This document shows positions 29,701 through 41,867 of a DNA stretch of 64,000 nt, piece by piece. Numbering within the stretch: the first letter of the stretch is position 1; every line of letters begins with the position of its first letter. A program made the position numbers and the translations under genes. The stretch is from Membranipora membranacea (taxonomy: Eukaryota > Bryozoa > Gymnolaemata > Cheilostomatida > Membraniporidae), in the NCBI GenBank assembly GCA_914767715.1, contig OU612065.1, forward strand, positions 35,216,001 to 35,280,000. The letters are read 5' to 3'. The notes beneath the pieces are model-generated. The model worked only from the letters and a program-made list of their open reading frames with translations. It did no database searches and was not told the origin of the DNA.

Positions 29701-32700
29701 TGGATGATAGATTGTTAAACGTTTTCCAACTGTTTTCCATAACCTAAAACAAATACATGGCTTAACCAAGATAGCAAGTGGCACAGAAACTGGATGGTGG
29801 TTGACATACATTACCATTCATGTCTACAGTACCTGCCAACAATCATGTTCTAATCACTATGTTCCAGCTGAGTGACATGAAAAAAGAACACAGATGAAGT
29901 GTTAAATTTTATGAAGGGCAACCATACCGACTTTGGTTTAAGATTGTGTACAGAAACTTCGGCGAGGCCATTATTTACAAAATCAAATGTGAGAGCTGTT
30001 AACTCCAAACAACAGCCTGCAGTAACTTGGAGACAGCCATTACAGAAATTATGTAGGCAATTTATTCATAAGATCAGGAGACACCTAGATGGGTCTATTT
30101 GGTGAATACACAGAAGAAATAAACCAGATAGAGTTATACGCGAACCCCTGTGTTGTCTGTTGTGACCCTAGAAATAGTAAATTCAGGATGGAAGAAATCT
30201 ATTGTGTCTCAGCTTTTGCCATTTTGAGGTTTTCTCATAATAAAATGTTTGAACCAAAATCTTACACAACTAATTGTTTATGGAGTCAACACTTATTTTA
30301 AGCATCCAGTTTTTAACAACGCTACAAGCTCAGCTTGTTCATGAGTTATAAGAGCTTTAAAGGCAGACCTTAACGCTAGTATGTTGCGACAAAAATATCC
30401 GGTCATAGAGAAGTTGGCCACTAACATCATACCCAGCGTCACCTTGTGGTAGTGTGATGAACAGGTCAGGTCTAAAATTTGAATACAGGTTAAATTTGAA
30501 AAGCACACCTTCCGTTCTACCTATGGGTAAAGGCTTCCTGAAGCCGTCATTAACGCACAGATGATTTGTTTACAACACAATTACTGCTATCACACAACAA
30601 GTTCAAATACAGAGTTTTAAAATTATAAATAGAGGATGGCGATATTGTGCTTATACAACCAGAAAATCAACGCATGGCATGTAGCATTCTGCGTCTCTAC
30701 TATTTCATGGAAATCGAAACTTTCTCATAACCAGAAAATCTTCATTTTGTAATTTTTACTCCCAATATGCAAAAAAGTGTTCAGGGTATTCACTTTTTTT
30801 GACATTCCTATATTAGAAATACCTTTAAGGAGTAAATTTTAGCTAGAGTTTGTTTTGACTGTTGGGGGTGACTCAGTGTTAGCTGGCGTATGCCTAAGGC
30901 TAGCTGAGGTGGGAGTTTGGTGGGGATGGGTAAATGTTAATTAGTGTTAAAATTGGCTTTTTCAGGCTGTGCCAAATGGCAAACTTTCCCTTACAAATAC
31001 TTTCCTCCTCTAAGGTAACTGCATTGCTTAGTTGAGCCCTCCAAAATTTCTGTATGCCAAATCTGTGTATCAAATCAACAACAGCAAAGAAATCCGAAAT
31101 TGTTTTTTCTTTAGCAGGATTACTAAAAATCGCGCGTCTAGATTATATAGATCAACAAGCTCATACCTTCCAACTTTACAAAATAATATTATCACAACCC
31201 ATTTATTTCATGAGAAATGAAGCTTGCTTCTTTCTCTCAATTTACAAGTCCCAAGAAAATCTTTATACCATAATTGTGCGCAGAATTCACGTGGGTAACA
31301 ATTCTCATGCGCTCGGAAGATCACATGGCAGCATAGAAAATTATCACTTGGCTGAATGGCATAAACAATATATTTCGGATTATTTTTATAGAATTGTGAT
31401 ATTTCTTAATAGTTGCGCAGTCCCCAACAATCACACATACACGTTCATTCATTAATTTACTCTGCCAAAACATCCGAATAACTGTGTTTGCGGTTTGCTT
31501 CTTGTTTTGGGGCTCGACTGTCTTTCTCTAAAGATATATATATATATACTTTTATTGTCAGCAACAACTCATTTTTACAAATGTTTTTCATGATGTGACA
31601 TAAATGGCAAAAAAAGAAAAATGATACAAACAAAGATTCAACAAAAAATAAGACTATGCCAATAAACTGAAAAAGTGTTGCATGAGCCTTTTCTTAAACA
31701 TATTAAAAGTAAGAGTGCTTCTCAATGTAGAAGGTAAATTATTAAAGTTTGTTGCTATTTTGTGGTTTAAGTTGTCTAATGGAGGTTTAAGTAAGTGTGT
31801 ATCTCTTCTTGGAAATCGGTGTGGTGTGGTAGCAAAAAATCAGAGATGTATGGAGGTGATAAATTATTCAGAGCCTTAAATCCCGTAATGCAAGTAAAAT
31901 GATTGCTCAGTATTGGAAGGGGTAAAATTTTAAGTGATGTACATAGGTCATTAGTAGGTGACAAATAAAAAGGTATATGTTGAACATTGGCCACAATTCT
32001 CAAGGCCCTTTTTTGCTGAGTGAAAATTGGGTTTGTGACATTTGATGCACATAAGTTGTAATAAATATGGATACCATAAATGAGATAACAGTGAATAAAT
32101 TGAAAATAAAATTGTTTAGCAGAATGCTTGGTCAAGTAGGGTCTGCATAGCTTAAGTAAGTTTGTATTTTTTGACACCTTATCCAAAACAGTCTCACAAT
32201 GACCATTCAATGAAAATGAGTCAGATATCTTAAAGCCAAGAAGTTCAGTTTCATGCCGTTGAAACATTTGGTTATTGTCAATTTTTAAATTTAATGATGA
32301 ATCCTCCCCAAAAGAACTTAGAAAGTGTGATTTTTTATAATTGATTATCAAGCGGTTATTTTTACACCACTTGTTGATTGAAACCAAATCTCGATTACAT
32401 ATTTGAACTAAAGTAGAGGGAACAGAATGGCTTGCTACAAAAACAGTGTCATCAGCATATGCATAAGATTTCGAGGAGAGAGGTAGATTTAGTAGGACAT
32501 TTATATAAATCTGAAATAAAGTTGGTGGCAGTATTGAACCTTGTGGAACCCCAATATTGATGTCAAGTATTGATGACACTGCACCATTATAATGAACATA
32601 CTGAGACCTGCCCTGTAGAAAGATGATAACAACAAAAATGCTTTGTTCTCAAAATTAAAGTTCTGCAGTTTATTTTTTAATATTTGGTGATCAACACAAT

Positions 32701-35700
32701 CAAATGCCTTGCAGAAATCAATAAACAGAAAACTACTCTTCCTTTGTTTGAGTTTCTCAGAAGAATAGTCAGAAATAATTTTGTGAACGGCGTCGCTGCA
32801 TGAATGTGCAGTGCGAAAAAAGGACTGCGATGAAGATATTAGATGGTTTTCATTTAAAAACATCTGAATATTAATATTCAAATGTTTTTCAAATATCTTA
32901 GAAAGAACGTGTAAAACTGATATAGGTCTATAATTTCCTGGGTCACCTTTTGACCCTGACTTAAAAATAGGGGTTACTCGAGCAATTTTCCAGACTTATG
33001 GAAATACTCCTTCATCTAAAATTCTATTGAAAATATCTGTGAGCACTGGACCTACGTAGGGAAATGCTTTGTTTAACATCCGAACTGAAATCTGGTCAGG
33101 ACCAGTGCTTTTGCCTATGGGTATTGATTTTAAAAGCTTATGCAACGAGACTGTTGTCAATTTTGGAAATTGTTTCAAACCTTTGTGGTGGTAATTTGGT
33201 AAAGTACTAGAAAAATCAGAAATCAAAGAAAAATCTTTTGATAGCTTCGCAGCGATAGATGTAAAATTCTCGTTCAAATTACTGCTAGAAATATCAGCAG
33301 CCTTGTCAATGTAAGTTTTAGTTTTGTTTCTGATATTTAGCGCATTCCACAATGATTTGGTATTATGGCCTTTGGAATTTTCAACCAGTTGTGTCATATA
33401 CTTTTTCTTTTTTCTTTTTATCATGTTAGTGACTAAGTTTCTTTCAGTTTTATAAAAATCCCATAACTTTTGAGATTTATACTGGTCTCTTAGTCTCATA
33501 TGATCACGCACTTCATCATCAATCCACATAGGAAGGACCACAGATTTGACATTGCGAGTCCTCCGTATTATAAGTTTTGATGTTAAATTTAAGAAAGTTT
33601 CATTGAAATTCTCTATGACATGGTTAATGTTGCTGTAACAAAGAGATTGGTGCCAGTCAACATTGCTGAAATATTGGTGTATATTTTCATCAGTAAATTT
33701 GCTATAATCGTTGAAATTTATCTTAATTTCTTTCTCTGATTTTACAACACCCTTTTTTCGTATTGCCATAACCAAAAAATGATCACTTAGAGAGTATTTC
33801 AGAACTAAGCTAGAACGAACATTGGTTGGTAGGTGTATATGTGATCAATGATAGATTCAGAATTTTCTGCAATTCTTGTAAAATCCTGTATCAGTTGTGT
33901 AAGTCCAAGTGGATTTATGACACTTCTAAACCACCTGACCAATGCGCTGTTATGACTGAGGTCAACATTAAAATAACCCAAAATGATTACTTCCCTGCAA
34001 ATTGATACAATGTTCTCAATGTAATGAGTGAAGACATGGTTCCATTCAACAAGTGCGCTAGGTGGGCGATAAACGAAGCATGTTAAAAAAGATTGTGAGT
34101 GGGTTTGGGAGATTTTCAAAGTAATTGACTCAGGCATTGAATGGTTCGCAACATTGACCTCTTCAAATGAAATACCAACACGTATGTAGCATAGCAAACC
34201 CCCTCCTTGACCAGTATTCCTATCCTGTCTTACAATATTATAGTTCGATATATGAAAAAAACAACTTGATTTAGACTCATTTAGAAAAGTCTCAGATAAA
34301 CAAAAAATATCAAGATCATTTTCATGTAAGATCTTTTTAACTTCATCGATTTTGCTTGTAAGCCCTCTAATATTTAGATGAGCTATTTTCATGCCTTGAG
34401 TAAAATTACTAGACATTTGGAGTTGAAATTTCTGATAGGTGGCAATATATGAATAAAGATTTGAGTGGTATACCATTGTGTATAACGTGTTTCATGTCGG
34501 TTTGTGATGAGAATTTTACCTTCGCAGTACGCAAGGTCTTACCACCTTTTGAGAGTCTCTCAAACGTGGCCTCAGGATAAACTGCTTTGACATCCCGCTC
34601 TATATAATTGTTACTACCTTCTTTAGGGACATTGTACATCATGGCACAGTTTGAATTCTGAGTCTTGGGGTCTTGTGGTCTCCTTGCAGTCGATCCACCA
34701 AAGAGGAGACAATTCTATTCCGATACAATTTTTATAGCTCTAAATTGAATGGCCAGTTTTGGATGATCTGACTTAAATTTATATGGCGTTATTTTTTCTA
34801 CAATCACTAGACCATAATGTTTACAGATCTCTTGTCGAGTAATATCTTGGTTGTAATTTAAATGGAAAGCTGAGTCTTTCTCGATATTAACGATAATGTT
34901 TCTTTCAGGTGCAAATGGTTCTCTATGCGTTGGCTGTGGATGGTCTGAGCTGTGTTGGTCCTTACTGGATGATTTGAGTTTTGACTTTCTGCTGTGAAGG
35001 GTATTATTTGTTTGGTGTTCCACTATGGTGTGGTAAATGGGAAGGCCAGCCGTGGGATTGGAGGGATAGTGGTCGGGGTAAAGAGTTTGCCTGGTTTTGT
35101 TGAGTGGAAGTGTGTGGTGTTGGTATGGAGGGGGAAACATGAGCACCAGTGTCGTGACTTTGTGTTTTTCCAGCAACCTGTGCATACGTTCCAAATTTCT
35201 GGTTGATGGAAGATTCCAGTTGTTGTTTTACACAGAACAGTTGATGGTTAAATTACTGCTCCATAGTTTCTGAGAAATGGCTAAGGTGTGCACGTAATGT
35301 GTCATGGGTTAATGGTCCGATGTTTCCGCTTTCCTGCATTTGTTGGATTATATGGGCCTGGGCCTGGTTATTGACAACCTCTTCCAATTCTTGAATTCTT
35401 GACTGCAGTGACTTGTTCAAAGCCTTGCACAGTCTGCAGTCTGGAATTTGGTAGGTGGCGAAGAAATTGGTGGGTAAGAACTGAAGTCAGAGATCGGTGG
35501 AGGGATCGATTTATTGAGAGATCTTGATCTTGATTTTTCTCTTGATTTGTTTGGTGGAGTGTATGTATTCCTGTCTCAGCTTGTCTCCTGTTAAAGGTTG
35601 CAGATTTAAGCTGTAGATTGATGGGAGAGGAATTTGTTGTAGCAGTTTGAACATGAGTGATATCTATTTCAGACTGGATAATACGAGATGAGGTGTTGGG

Positions 35701-38700
35701 GATGGGTGATCTAGGACTGGCGGTATTGTTGATTGGGCTCTAGTTTTTGACTGGGCTCTGTTGGGAAGGGGTGGTGGGATGGGAAGGCAAACCCTTTGAT
35801 GACTCACTTTCAATGTTTGATGAAGTTGATGGGACAGGGTGAGTTGGGAGTCATGACTCTGTAGCTTCATCTTTGCTATGTGTGAAAGATGGACTATTGA
35901 TTGATGTATCCATATTACTTTCGTCTGAGAAGCTATCTCTTTCATAGTTTTTTACACTAGCCAGAGCTGTGTGGCAGATTGATTGATAATCCTTGTTGGC
36001 AGCATCAACATCGTGGTGAGGCATCTTAGACATTAGTTCCTCGTAGTGAGCCATGAAATAGTTAATATCTGAATTTCCGTTCACCAAAATAGTGGATGTC
36101 GTATTATAAAAGTTGATAGTATAAACATGGTATATACATGCTCCACTTTTATCAACAGTTAACTTAGAACACACACCTTCAATGTCTTTAGTTTTGAGAA
36201 AGTTTGCTAGTGAAGTTTTGATCCACTCGAATGCAGCGGTAGTGCCCTTAACTTCTATAGTTGATGTTTGGTTTAAGGTACTATCCAGCTTCTTCTGAAT
36301 GGCATTTATCTTGCCCAGATAATATGGCACTTGGTTGATATGTTCCTCAGTTGTTTTAGGCTTCATTGTGAAAACCAGTGTAGGTTCAGAGGAAGATGAA
36401 GTACTATCCGAGTCTAAGTCATTGCTATTCTTTTTCTGCGCTCGGTGAAAATGTTTTATCATATTTTGTTAAATATTACTAGTAGGTTTTACTAAAAACA
36501 ATGTCAGAGCAGTTTTTTATTGCTGCTTGCTGCGTCGCTCGCAACAATCCTCTCTTTCTAGTCGCTCACTCTTTCTAGTCGCTTTCTAGACTTTATCCAT
36601 TCACCGATTTATCTAGTGTAGACTTTATCTAGATGTAGGGGTTATTACTGCAGCAGCTTTGCAAATTGTGTTTCATTGATTTCAACATGATGACCAGTAA
36701 AGAATGATTATTTAAGTGGATTAATATAATTTAATTGACGCTCCCACCCTTTTAACCAAAAACGTTTTGGTCAACAAACTGAGATAATTTTCAAAACACT
36801 CCCGTGTGACTTTATCTCTAAACACTATTTTATTTTAAGTATTAGGACCACTAATGTGTGATATTTGGGAGCTCAGATCGCAGTTCAATGATACTCAAAT
36901 TTAATAAAGGTAAGCCACACCTTTGAAATGCCTTGTGTTTAAAAGGAAAGCATTACTAAATTCCCCCGAGAGGAGAGTGTAGTGGTTCATTTTATCTGAT
37001 GAGGAGGTTACAGTTGTATATGTTAAAAGTAAGCTTCTGTTCAGTTTTACATCATCAAAACAACCAGAGCACGGATGTTTTCTAGGTGGAAGGTAAGCTA
37101 TTTGGTTCATTTAGTTTTAATTTCATTTTAGTGGCATTTGTTGATTTCACCGAGTTTATCTCAGCATACATGGAATTAGCAATTGGCAAAGTTAAAAAGA
37201 ATCATTTAATCACCAGGGAGCTTATTGTGGGTAAATTTTGGTTTTGGGTTGTGGGGACAATTTCATGTTTTGCTTCTGTGGCAATCAGAAAAACTTAATC
37301 AATATTAATTTAAATTCAGTGATATTTTTTGGGTTGAGGTTATATTTTGGATTCATTTCAACACTTCCCCTTACACTAAACCACTTCATGTTTTGTCACA
37401 AGTATTCGGGCCGATACTTACTCAATTTCTCTTTGTGTGGCCTCCTCGTTGAACTCAGTTGTGTTCGCGACAACAAAATATCGCTGGTTCCAAGCAGAAT
37501 TGTTTCTTATATCTTCGGTTATAAGTTTCTCCACAAATGTAAGTTCATCTTCCCACAAAGAGTAAGTCTGTATAACCCATTGTCTACATTGGGAGGTAAG
37601 AGTAGACATGTTAAGTAAGTAATAATAATAATCACAGATGGCCAGAGGGGTCATTCAATTAGAGCAATATCACTATCACCTTGCTCAAAATTATCTCTCA
37701 ATTGGTCATTCAATAAGACATATTTGTTCCCAAATTGACCACTCCGAATTAAAAGAGTTCCATCATTAAGTGAGCAATTTGGGCACGAGTGTCAGCAACC
37801 AGATAGTGATTTTGGCAGTTTTTGATAGAAATACCCATGGCACCCAAATCGATAATTCAACGTTACGACAGCAATGATGACTTCTAGATTGTGCCATCAA
37901 CGAGAGGGATGGAAAGGGGGCAGGAACCAAGGCTAAAAAAATAGAAAAACATATTAAGGCTATATACAGGAGAAGATGCTCAGATTCAATTTCCCTAAAT
38001 AAATAAATAAATAAATGCAGAGATTTTACACTTCTTATCACAGGAAGTGAATATGAGGAGCTGAAAACTAAATGGTTATGACCGGCATTGAAAACATAAG
38101 ATGATTGCCATGATCAGAGACTTATAATTTATGTCTATTTTCTATTCAAATATTACAAATTTAATCAACCACAGGATTAGAAATCTAATCAATGGTTGGC
38201 AAATTTCAACTTGGAATTCATTGCAAAATGTATGTTCAAAATGATTCTTTTCTTTTCATTCTTTAGTTGTGTGTTTTTACTATATTTTTAGTGACTCAAT
38301 ATAGCTAAAAATGATTCTATTAATATATATTTATGATATTATTATATTCTATTAATATGAAGCTGTCTTAGCATTTTGTACTACCCACCCATGAATTGAA
38401 GGTCAAATTATTTCTGACAAGCAAAAGAATAGTTTTTTAGTGTGTCACATTTGACTGGTGCAAACAAAACACGTTGAATCTCACACAATTATATAAAAGA
38501 TAATAAATTGATTATATTGTTTCACTCAAAAGTAAGTTGTTTCATCACCCTATAAGTGGTCTTACCATCACCTCATGGTCCTAAAATAACTCCATTCCCA
38601 ATTTTCCAATACTACCGGTCCAATTTACCACAAATTACTGGACCTCCCTTGCCACCCTGGATCGGTCTGCTAGGTAGATAGGTGTGATATACAAATCTAA

Positions 38701-41700
38701 TTTGAAATACTGTATACCTGCCACACTAGAAGTTGTATTTAGAATAGTGCACGGACTTGATCTAGTAGATGTTGTTAATAGATGGGATAACCCTGCCCTG
38801 ACCTCACCTTGTCACCTCCCACCAGGTACTCCCACATTTATATATCCAGTGTCACTCCAATTATCTGATACCTTGTAGCTTTTAATTTTTAATCACTCTT
38901 TTATTGAGTTTTCTAAATTTACTGATCGGATTGTAATATATTATAAATAGGCACAATTTTCATGTACAAACCTGTGTTGCCATGCATGGTAGTTCTTGGC
39001 ATCTCTAGACAGAATGTGTGAAGTGAACTCTAATTCTTGCGATGAGTCACCCAGCCATTTAACAATCAGCTGTCGGTGGTACCTATAAACAATCAACAAA
39101 GATCTCATGTTATACACTTACCTTGTCATATTATACACTAGCCTTGTCACGCGGCCACCCATAAACCGTGGCCGCGTGACAAGGCTAGTTCTACACAGGT
39201 TTACATTTGAACATCAATTTGCACATATGATGTATTGGGTCAGCTTAATGTTAAACATAGAATGGACCAAATGATGCTTGATTGGGAGTTTGAAATTCTA
39301 GTCACGCATACCTAACATATCAACAGATCTTATTGTGATGTCACACATTAAGGTTCGCAACTCCCAAGTCTCAACCCTACGCCGGTTTATTTAGATGTTG
39401 TTACATGATAATAGTTGACTTTTTTCTCAGCGGTTAAACACAGAGGATCAACACTTGTGATTTGAACGAGAGAAATCATGTTTAGTCGATAGCAGTTTCC
39501 TTCTATAAGCATTTGATCAGAATAAGAGCTTAAAGAACAGAACTGTTACCGACAACTAACCCATCCTCACTATGATAAACAAGCTTTCTTGGCCTCTTAG
39601 CCGGAACCTTACCATACTTGGTAGTTCTTTGGATGAGATTTGATAGTCTTTGTAATATATGCCAGCTCAGTTCTCAAATCAGCAGCTATTTCTTTGAGAA
39701 TCACTCGCCGATAGTGCCTGTGCAAAAATATCATCATAAAAAAGTTACTACTATATATTTTATATTTTGGTAAGTAAGAGAATACAATAAAATACACAGC
39801 TACTCATGACAAAAAGTAGTCTGAGCCCCCCAGACTCTTGCCTACTGTCTGACGCCCCCCCCCCCTGGTAGACAAAAAGAAGTGACACAATGTTTAGGTG
39901 ATATTTTCATAGAGGATGACTGTCAACTTCATTATATTGAAAATAATGCCATAAAAGAAGTTATTGTATCCCAAAAGACAACTTCTTATTAATGCACTAT
40001 TATGTTTTAAGATACCCAAGTTTGCACTAACAAATTGTGCATTGTCAAGGGAGCTCATCACCCTGAAGCATATAACATGTTGATAGACCTTCGTTGATGA
40101 ACACAATAACTAATACATGTGTATCAAGTGATCTATAACATATAAACACGTCAGATTACCAAACAGTATAGTTAGCAGAGTTCATTCTGATAGCATCGGT
40201 AGTGAGTGATAATGCTCTTTCTGATTTCTCTCCTGTACGAAGCATTGCTCTGAAGTAATCATAGACATCCTTGACTAGAAAAAGAGAAACCCACAATTTA
40301 TTGCACATAAGCATGAATACTAATTGAGTGAAAAAAAACCTAAAGAGTCTTGCTCATGGAATCACACGATGTATGAGGAGACACGAACACTCCGACGTTG
40401 CCCTGTAGTGAGACGGTTTCAACAAAAAACGTAAAACTGCCTTGCCTGTAAAGGTCATACAAAAGTGCCTGATGCCAACTTTCACTTTCTCCTACCCGCA
40501 CATGAAGCTCTTTGATCTCGGAGTCTAAGTTTGAGAGTGGGAAGACAGGAAATAGTCTAGGGGCCCATACTACCAGTACATTGTTATATGTGGTAGCATC
40601 AATATTGCTTTCCGCCTCTCAATATTCACCTATGATGGCTTGTTTGAGAAAATATTCAAAGATTGACCAAATTGCTCAGGATTGTAATAGCCTAACTATT
40701 CTTCTGAGCGAGTGTCTGGGCTGGCCCCAATGGCGATGATATACCTAAGTAGCAGAACTCAGCCGGAAATTAATTGCCATATTGCCATATCTATTTTAAA
40801 TTTGTTACAACATTTTCAAATCTGCTGCTGCATGGAAAACCTGTCTGCAGGAATTCTGGAGGTGATTTTTTACTTCCTGAAATTTAATTTACTGACTTTC
40901 GTCTGAGTCTATCACTGTATAAATAATAAGTATTTATAATTAATCATTTTGTTTTATGAAATCTTGTTGTGCAGTTTTATTAGAGTGTTAGTCGAAAGAA
41001 CGCCTTTAATCAGACACAAGACATCCCCCATCTGCTAACATAAGAGTGAAAACAAATCTCAGGAGGCTGCAATTTTTTGGCGAAGCCTCATCCTGGCATC
41101 ATTATAAAAAAATCTATCTCGGTCTAAGTTTTAGAACTTTGACAACTGCAAATTTCACCTGAGTTTATATAAAGTAATATGAATTTGACCAATACAGGAA
41201 TTATTTGATTACCTAGTATCACTAGTCTCAAAAAAAGGATTCAACCTGAGAAAATAACTCTAGAACCTACTCTACACCACTGCATTGGAACTTCACGTTG
41301 AAAAGCTGCATGGCTACGTGAAGACAAAGTTATTGAGAGTGAGGTCACACCCTACTTGCGCCAATCACACACTGGACTTTGAGTCCCTTTATAAAAAATG
41401 ATGTTGGTATGCCTCAGAAAATACACTCAAAAATGCACACAGTGATAAAAACTGCTCCATGCAATCCAGACAATTTCGGTTCAAACTAGATTTAAATCAA
41501 CATTTTTGCTGTCTTTTACGGGTATCAAGGACAGAGGACCGATAAACTGCATTGATCATGTTCTGATTGGATACATGGAAACTAGTCGCTCAATGTGCAA
41601 CATTACCAAAGAGGAGCTATTGCAACCAGCTCACAGATTCTCCCAAAAACCCATCCTCAAACCTAATACAGTCAATTACTAGCCACTTATGGTGGTGGTT

Positions 41701-41867
41701 GCAACCAAGCTGAATTACTGATTCGACTTACAATCTTCTGAGTAAGCTATGCCCACGATAGGAGCTGGGCCATCATCCTGTGGTACCGGAGTGACATCCT
41801 TCCACTCTGTTCTGTCCCTGTAGAGCACATAGTTCTCTGGATCAGACTCTGATGAGCTATCTGCCAT
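20727..41867 (-). CDS. FNTA: protein farnesyltransferase/geranylgeranyltransferase-I alpha subunit, eight exons
   Basis: This is the shared alpha subunit of the CaaX prenyltransferases, which pairs with FNTB or PGGT1B to attach isoprenoids to CaaX cysteines in the cytosol. Exons on the minus strand are 41867-41732, 40274-40160, 39717-39613, 39082-38972, 37583-37422, 24858-24796, 23523-23349 and 20840-20727. They sum to 981 bases in one frame, giving 326 residues. The start ATG sits in ACCATGG, better than an in-frame ATG 87 bases upstream. Successive prenyltransferase-alpha (PPTA) repeats are visible: [42 protein letters not shown] and [11 protein letters not shown]. The lysine of PKNYQVW matches the catalytic Lys164 of the mammalian subunit (from memory). 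The proline-rich N-terminal extension of mammals is absent. Intron 5 is 12.6 kb and full of transposons. The 63-base sixth exon was found only by splice phase and homology. Confidence 0.95.
20841..23348 (-). other. 2.5-kb last intron of FNTA
   Basis: This intron lies between FNTA exons 7 and 8. It carries only short ORFs of no recognisable family and no clear repeat. I see nothing functional in it. Confidence 0.6.
24061..24460 (+). pseudogene. decayed non-LTR retrotransposon ORF2 C-terminus (RTE-like)
   Basis: A plus-strand reading frame at 24108-24290 contains [14 protein letters not shown], followed after a frame change near 24290 by [19 protein letters not shown] and ending in a TAG near 24458. 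This WYGHV...GRPKKRW...DTVK pattern is the conserved tail of ORF2 in RTE-like non-LTR elements. Nothing of the reverse transcriptase or endonuclease is present, so this is a 5'-truncated, frameshifted relic. It lies antisense in FNTA intron 6, just after a TA microsatellite at 24069-24105. Confidence 0.7.
26335..26512 (+). mobile_element. GTTAGCTAGC-family MITE, copy 2
   Basis: The repeat shares TTTAATTTAGCTTATTTGG, ATGTTAGCTAGC (twice) and AAATGGCGAACTTTTCCT with copies 1, 3 and 5. Its left end is poorly defined and lacks the clear GAGTAAA terminus, so this copy may be truncated. Confidence 0.55.
26924..27136 (+). mobile_element. GTTAGCTAGC-family MITE, copy 3 (best preserved ends)
   Basis: The left end reads TACCCTAGATGAGTAAAC and the right end TTACTCCTCCAGGGTA, giving terminal inverted repeats of about 15 bases (TACCCTRGAKGAGTAA). 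TA at both outer edges fits a TA target-site preference. Inside are TTAGCTAGA, ATGTTAGCTAGC and AAATGGTGAACTTTTCCTTC, shared with the other copies. Length is about 213 bases with no coding capacity. Confidence 0.65.
28571..28666 (-). mobile_element. GTTAGCTAGC-family MITE, copy 4, partial, inverted
   Basis: Read on the minus strand, it begins TACCTTAGAGAAGTTAATA and continues with TTAGCTAACGTTAAGTTTAGC and a GGGTGAC word, matching the first half of copy 5. The second half is missing or diverged. Confidence 0.5.
30820..31017 (+). mobile_element. GTTAGCTAGC-family MITE, copy 5
   Basis: The left end TACCTTTAAGGAGTAAATTT and right end CCTCCTCTAAGGTA are inverted repeats. Internal words TTTTAGCTAGAG, GTGTTAGCTGGC and AAATGGCAAACTTTCCCTT match copies 1 and 3. 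Length is 198 bases, close to copy 1. Confidence 0.6.
31680..34476 (-). pseudogene. LINE ORF2 (APE endonuclease plus reverse transcriptase), broken
   Basis: The endonuclease starts at [11 protein letters not shown] with LSETFL and ends with IDHIYT, but the catalytic GDFN motif reads GYFN (ILGYFNVDL), losing the aspartate. A one-base frameshift follows near 33828, since [14 protein letters not shown] continues in another frame. A TAA interrupts [13 protein letters not shown] near 32998. The reverse transcriptase shows [13 protein letters not shown], then a frameshift near 32630, then [13 protein letters not shown] and the catalytic YADDT. A further shift near 31805 joins the C-terminal [14 protein letters not shown]. 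The line of breaks shows an old, immobile copy. Confidence 0.85.
34409..36462 (-). pseudogene. LINE ORF1, broken
   Basis: ORF1 starts at 36462 and runs about 203 codons to a stop at 35851, including a 3' segment around [14 protein letters not shown]. Reading then shifts frames: a proline-rich stretch (35945-35664), a linker with an [19 protein letters not shown] segment (35194-34715) and an RRM-like piece with [14 protein letters not shown] (34642-34409). The order fits nucleic-acid-chaperone ORF1 proteins of CR1/Jockey-type elements. The CCHC zinc knuckles usually found after the GGKT segment are not visible, so that part seems deleted or absent. Confidence 0.65.
39137..39189. repeat. perfect GC-rich hairpin, 22-bp arms, 9-base loop
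   Basis: The left arm (39137-39158, starting ACTAGCCTTGTCACGCGG) is matched without error by its reverse complement at 39168-39189. The loop is CCATAAACC. It sits in FNTA intron 3, 55 bases from exon 4, and is far more GC-rich than its surroundings. Its 53-base length and perfect pairing are unlike a normal microRNA precursor; a tiny fold-back transposon is more likely. Confidence 0.85.
39812..39872. repeat. dispersed AGTCTGAGCCCCCC repeat, copy A
   Basis: TAGTCTGAGCCCCCCAGACT followed by CTTGCC and a GACGCCCC run recurs at 63298-63357 with the same order of words. AGTCTG and CAGACT form a small inverted repeat around a C run. It may be the end of an unclassified transposon. Confidence 0.5.

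Larger units (their letters stand above)
31530..36580 (-). mobile_element. near full-length but inactivated non-LTR retrotransposon (CR1/Jockey-superfamily LINE)
   Basis: The element lies in the same orientation as FNTA in intron 5. From 5' to 3' it shows an ORF1 region (36462-34409 in several broken frames), an APE-type endonuclease (34476-33805), a reverse transcriptase (33775-31776 in fragments) and a 3' end with AATAAA next to a TA microsatellite near 31530-31550, the microsatellite-like tail typical of CR1/L2-type elements. Its 5' UTR has a tandem GCGACTAGAAAG-type repeat near 36540-36590. Outer limits are approximate; no target-site duplication was found by eye. Several frameshifts and a stop codon rule out activity. 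The exact clade (CR1, Crack, Daphne, L2) is not resolved. Confidence 0.85.
24859..37421 (-). other. FNTA: 12.6-kb FNTA intron 5, a transposon-rich intron
   Basis: This single intron makes up 60% of the FNTA locus. It holds four GTTAGCTAGC-family MITE copies and a near full-length but broken LINE. Outside these, 24860-26330 and 27140-28560 contain only unrecognised ORFs (87 codons at 26079, 129 codons at 27490) that I cannot support as genes. The rest is unremarkable AT-rich sequence. Confidence 0.8.

Noticed and set aside
31054-31455. 133-codon plus-strand ORF beside the LINE
   Set aside because: No recognisable motif, overlaps the end of a MITE, and no splice or homology support.
39137-39189. 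The FNTA intronic hairpin as a microRNA precursor
   Set aside because: Total length of 53 bases and 22 perfect pairs without bulges are too short and too regular for a Drosha-type precursor.
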